A stretch of DNA of 64,000 bases, from NCBI RefSeq assembly GCF_001425235.1, contig NZ_LMEA01000010.1:378275-442274 (forward strand), written 5' to 3'. Made by a program: the position numbers and the translations under genes. This document shows, one piece after another, positions 62,048 to 64,000 of this stretch. The notes beneath the pieces were generated by a model, which saw only the letters and a list, made by a program, of their open reading frames with translations, was not told the origin of the DNA and did not search any database. Numbering within the stretch: the first letter of the stretch is position 1; the number at the start of each line of letters is the position of its first letter. The stretch comes from Devosia sp. Root413D1 (lineage in GTDB: Bacteria; Pseudomonadota; Alphaproteobacteria; Rhizobiales; Devosiaceae).

Positions 62048-63031
62048 TTACTGCAGAACGTCGGTCTTCAGCAGCTGGGTGTCGCGCTCGGCTTCCCAGG
62101 TGTCCTTGTTGTAGGCCACGGCCTTGTCGAGCTGATCGCGCGTCACGTTGAGGAACAGGAACTTGTCGCCGTTCGCGTTGGTGGCAAAGCGCAGGTTCTC
62201 GACCGAAACGGCCACCGGCTTGGTGCCGATGCCGAGGAAACCACCGAAATCGATGATCACCGCATCAACGGCCTTGCCGTCGGCGCCGAGGATCACGTCG
62301 CCGATGGCGCCGAGGTGCTCGTCACCCGGGCCATAGGCATTGGTGCCGATCAGCTCTTCAGCGGTGAGCGGCGCATCGGTCAACGTGGCGCGGTCGATCG
62401 GCCCGGCCACGGTGGTGGCTGCCGGGGTAGTGCTCTGATCGGCCGGAGCCATGGCGTCGGCGGGCTGATCGGCCGGAGCAGCGTTGTCAGCCGGAGCGGT
62501 TGCCGCAGGGGCATTGGCGTCGGCTGCCGGCGCTGTCGTATCTGCCGGAGCAGCGTCGGCGGCGTCATCAGTGGTCTCGAAGTTCGGGGCGGTCTCCAGC
62601 GCTTCCTTGGTGGTCGCCAGCACGAAGCGCTCGCTGCCGTCTTCGGCGGTGATCCACTCGAGCTCGGCATAGTTCACGGCAACGTTCTTTTCGCCGATGC
62701 CGAGGAAGCCGCCAACGCCGATGACCACAGCGGCGACTTCGCCGCCTTCACCGATCACCAGGTTATTGACGTCGCCGATATGCTCGGCGTCCGCCGCGGA
62801 CGAGGAATAGACCTGCTTGCCGATAATTTCAGTCGCGAGGTTATCCTTGTCGGTGACGGTGTAGCCGGAAGCGAGGATCGAGGTGTCGAGCGGTTCGGCC
62901 GGCGTTGCTTCGGTGGTGGCGGGAGCCTCGGCGGCCGGAGCTTCGGTTGCCGGCGCAGCGGCGTCCTGCGCCATGGCGCCTGCAGTGAGCAGGGCGACGA
63001 CGGCAGTGGTGGTCATAAGGGTACGGAACAT
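62048..63031 (-). CDS. Exported protein with two PRC-barrel domains
   Basis: The 327-residue protein has a signal peptide (MTTTAVVALLTAGAMA-QD), a low-complexity APATE-type stretch and a first PRC-barrel (about 65-145, IIGKQVYSSSAADAEHIGDV, VVIGVGGFLGIGEKNVAV). A second Ala/Pro/Asp linker (about 150-225) and a second PRC-barrel (about 230-310, LIGTNAYGPGDEHLGAIGDV, VIIDFGGFLGIGTKPVAV) follow. The barrels share GGFLGIG and are internal duplicates. Secreted PRC-barrel proteins of this type are frequent in Hyphomicrobiales; no activity is established. ATG 63031 follows a GAGAGAACC sequence. Confidence 0.9.
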   Translation of the reverse strand: MFRTLMTTTAVVALLTAGAMAQDAAAPATEAPAAEAPATTEATPAEPLDTSILASGYTVTDKDNLATEIIGKQVYSSSAADAEHIGDVNNLVIGEGGEVAAVVIGVGGFLGIGEKNVAVNYAELEWITAEDGSERFVLATTKEALETAPNFETTDDAADAAPADTTAPAADANAPAATAPADNAAPADQPADAMAPADQSTTPAATTVAGPIDRATLTDAPLTAEELIGTNAYGPGDEHLGAIGDVILGADGKAVDAVIIDFGGFLGIGTKPVAVSVENLRFATNANGDKFLFLNVTRDQLDKAVAYNKDTWEAERDTQLLKTDVLQ

Positions 63032-63269
63032 TTAAGGTTCTCTCGTTCGTGGGTTCATGAACAAGGCCGTGCGGCACATCGCTTGGCTGTGGCGTGCCGC
63101 ACGGCCCGATGCAGACATAACGTCATCACGAGGCGAGCGTTCCGGTCCCCCGGAAATCAAACCGGGCGACCGTTTTCAGTTTGGTCTGCGCGAACTTCAA
63201 CCAATGTCCGATAGGCCAGGCCGCCGGGTCGGGTAGCTTGGCGCTCTGATTTGATGAGAGGTATTTGCC
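63032..63269. other. 238-base intergenic region
   Basis: It lies between the divergent PRC-barrel and thioredoxin-fold genes. A GTGCCGCACGGCC stretch near 63093-63105 is complementary to GGCCGTGCGGCAC at 63064-63076, giving a 13-bp hairpin in the PRC-barrel gene leader. Nothing else is recognised. Confidence 0.5.
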
Positions 63270-63818
63270 GTGGCTGAGTTCCGGGTCGATCCATTGGTAT
63301 GGGGCCACGGGCCGCGACAGTTCGAGGTGTTCCTCGAGCCGACCTGTCCCTACTCCGCCAAGGCCTTCGGCAAGCTCGAGCCGCTGCTGGCGGCAGTGGG
63401 CGAGGACAAGCTGACGGTGAAGATCCGGCTGCACTCGCAGCCCTGGCACATGTTCTCGCCGGTGATCGTCAGGGCGATCTATGCCGCGGCGAGCCTGCCG
63501 GCGGGCAATGCGGCGGCGAGGCAGGTGATGCAGGCGGTCTACGAGCATCGCGAGGAGTTCGAGTTCGAACGGCATGCCACCGGGCCGAACCGCGACGCGA
63601 CGCCCAACGACCTGATCCGGCGCATCGAAGGCTATACCGGGCTCAGGCTGATGGCGGCGTTCGACGAGCCGCTGCTCGACAAATCGACCCGCTGGGATGC
63701 GCGCTATGCTCGGCAGAACGGCATCCACGTATCACCCAGCTTCATGATCGACGGGATCGTCCAGGCTGACATGAGCAGCGGCGACGAGGTTTCGGTTTGG
63801 GTCAAGAAGCTGGCTTAG
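63270..63818 (+). CDS. Thioredoxin-fold (DsbA-like) protein with CPYS motif
   Basis: The 182-residue protein has a thioredoxin fold of DsbA type: beta strand QFEVFLEPTCPYSAKAFGKLE with the active-site-like CPYS (second cysteine replaced by serine) and a helical insert. The cis-proline loop reads NGIHVSPSFMIDGIV. There is no signal peptide, so it is cytoplasmic. The single active-site cysteine suits a monothiol, glutathione-linked or peroxidase-like role rather than disulfide formation. The GTG start has GAGAGG about nine bases upstream. Confidence 0.85.
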   Translation: MAEFRVDPLVWGHGPRQFEVFLEPTCPYSAKAFGKLEPLLAAVGEDKLTVKIRLHSQPWHMFSPVIVRAIYAAASLPAGNAAARQVMQAVYEHREEFEFERHATGPNRDATPNDLIRRIEGYTGLRLMAAFDEPLLDKSTRWDARYARQNGIHVSPSFMIDGIVQADMSSGDEVSVWVKKLA

Positions 63819-63848
63819 GCTGTTGTGATTGGGCGGCATTGGCGAGGA

Positions 63849-63925
63849 TGTCATCCCTGCGAAAGCAGGGACCCAGCTCTCAACCTGCGCCGGAGGATAG
63901 ATGGGTCCCAGCTTTCACTGGGATG
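63849..63925. repeat. Intergenic hairpin repeat, family D copy 2
   Basis: TGTCATCCCTGCGAAAGCAGGGACCCA and the arm TGGGTCCCAGCTTTCACTGGGATG are related to 10253-10332 but carry changes that split it into a small left hairpin and an imperfect long stem. Confidence 0.8.
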
Positions 63926-63947
63926 TGGGTGGGGTGACCGCGGTGGG

Positions 63948-64000
63948 TCAGCTCGACCACGACTGCTTCTCGTCGCTGCAAAAATCAAAGGCCGGCCCCG
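63948..64000 (-). CDS. Possible 3' end of a gene entering from the right
   Basis: On the minus strand the last bases translate to GPAFDFCSDEKQSWSS before a TGA at 63950-63948. The polar, aromatic tail resembles a protein end, and the following family D repeat fits a gene boundary. Only 16 codons are visible, so this is tentative. Confidence 0.3.
   Translation of the reverse strand, partial: GPAFDFCSDEKQSWSS

Overview
The window is high-GC chromosomal DNA of an alphaproteobacterium of the order Hyphomicrobiales, most likely Devosia or a close relative. This placement is an inference from gene content: a ctrA-fliI-fliJ neighbourhood with chpT nearby, a MucR/Ros regulator, a BioR biotin regulator with its TTATAGATAA boxes, an EipA/DUF1134 envelope protein, the Hyphomicrobiales-type purA neighbourhood, and many GC-rich intergenic palindromes. 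I see no tRNA or rRNA gene, CRISPR array, transposase, integrase or prophage gene. Almost all DNA is coding, with GC-rich wobble positions, so long antisense open frames are common and were left out.

Layout. 1-3402 (minus): a SARP-type regulator, a 72-residue peptide and a YcaO enzyme that runs off the edge, forming a candidate RiPP locus. 3606-4082: mucR. 4331-8838: a ketone-body / 3-hydroxybutyrate module (thiolase, acetoacetyl-CoA synthetase, PAS-LuxR regulator, 3-hydroxybutyrate dehydrogenase). 9089-11054: the BioR regulon (DUF1284, bioY, bioR, two operator boxes). 11195-14614: a XylFGH-like sugar ABC transporter. 14913-18983: three exported proteins (vanadium haloperoxidase, CRTAC1/FG-GAP protein, Sel1 protein). 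18996-21350: an LLM monooxygenase / MarR / FMN reductase operon. 21721-25871: an exported beta-propeller, then serC and serA, with a structured leader before serC.

26105-35014 is a mixed accessory stretch: epoxide hydrolase, cupin, LysR, small membrane protein, XRE regulator, GNAT, EamA transporter and two paralogous FAD oxidoreductases. 35414-38903: purA and a large single-pass membrane protein. 39204-44070: hexapeptide acetyltransferase, then thiBPQ under a TPP riboswitch with thiN divergent. 44286-49857: class D beta-lactamase, rpoH, rluD with a divergent DUF6476 gene, a coiled-coil membrane protein and eipA.

49974-61978 contains the cell-cycle group: YHS protein, chpT, a LuxR regulator with a tandem operator-like repeat, a periplasmic ClpP-like protein, a CheY-like protein, a sulfotransferase, a winged-helix/TPR regulator, DUF2867, an APH-fold kinase, then ctrA divergent from fliI-fliJ. 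ChpT is the phosphotransferase that feeds phosphate to CtrA, which controls division and flagellar genes, so these genes are linked functionally as well as by position. 62048-64000: a double PRC-barrel protein, a thioredoxin-fold protein with CPYS, and the tail of one more gene.

At least four families of intergenic palindromic repeats are present in two or more copies each. The strongest candidate for something undescribed is the SARP-peptide-YcaO locus at the left edge.
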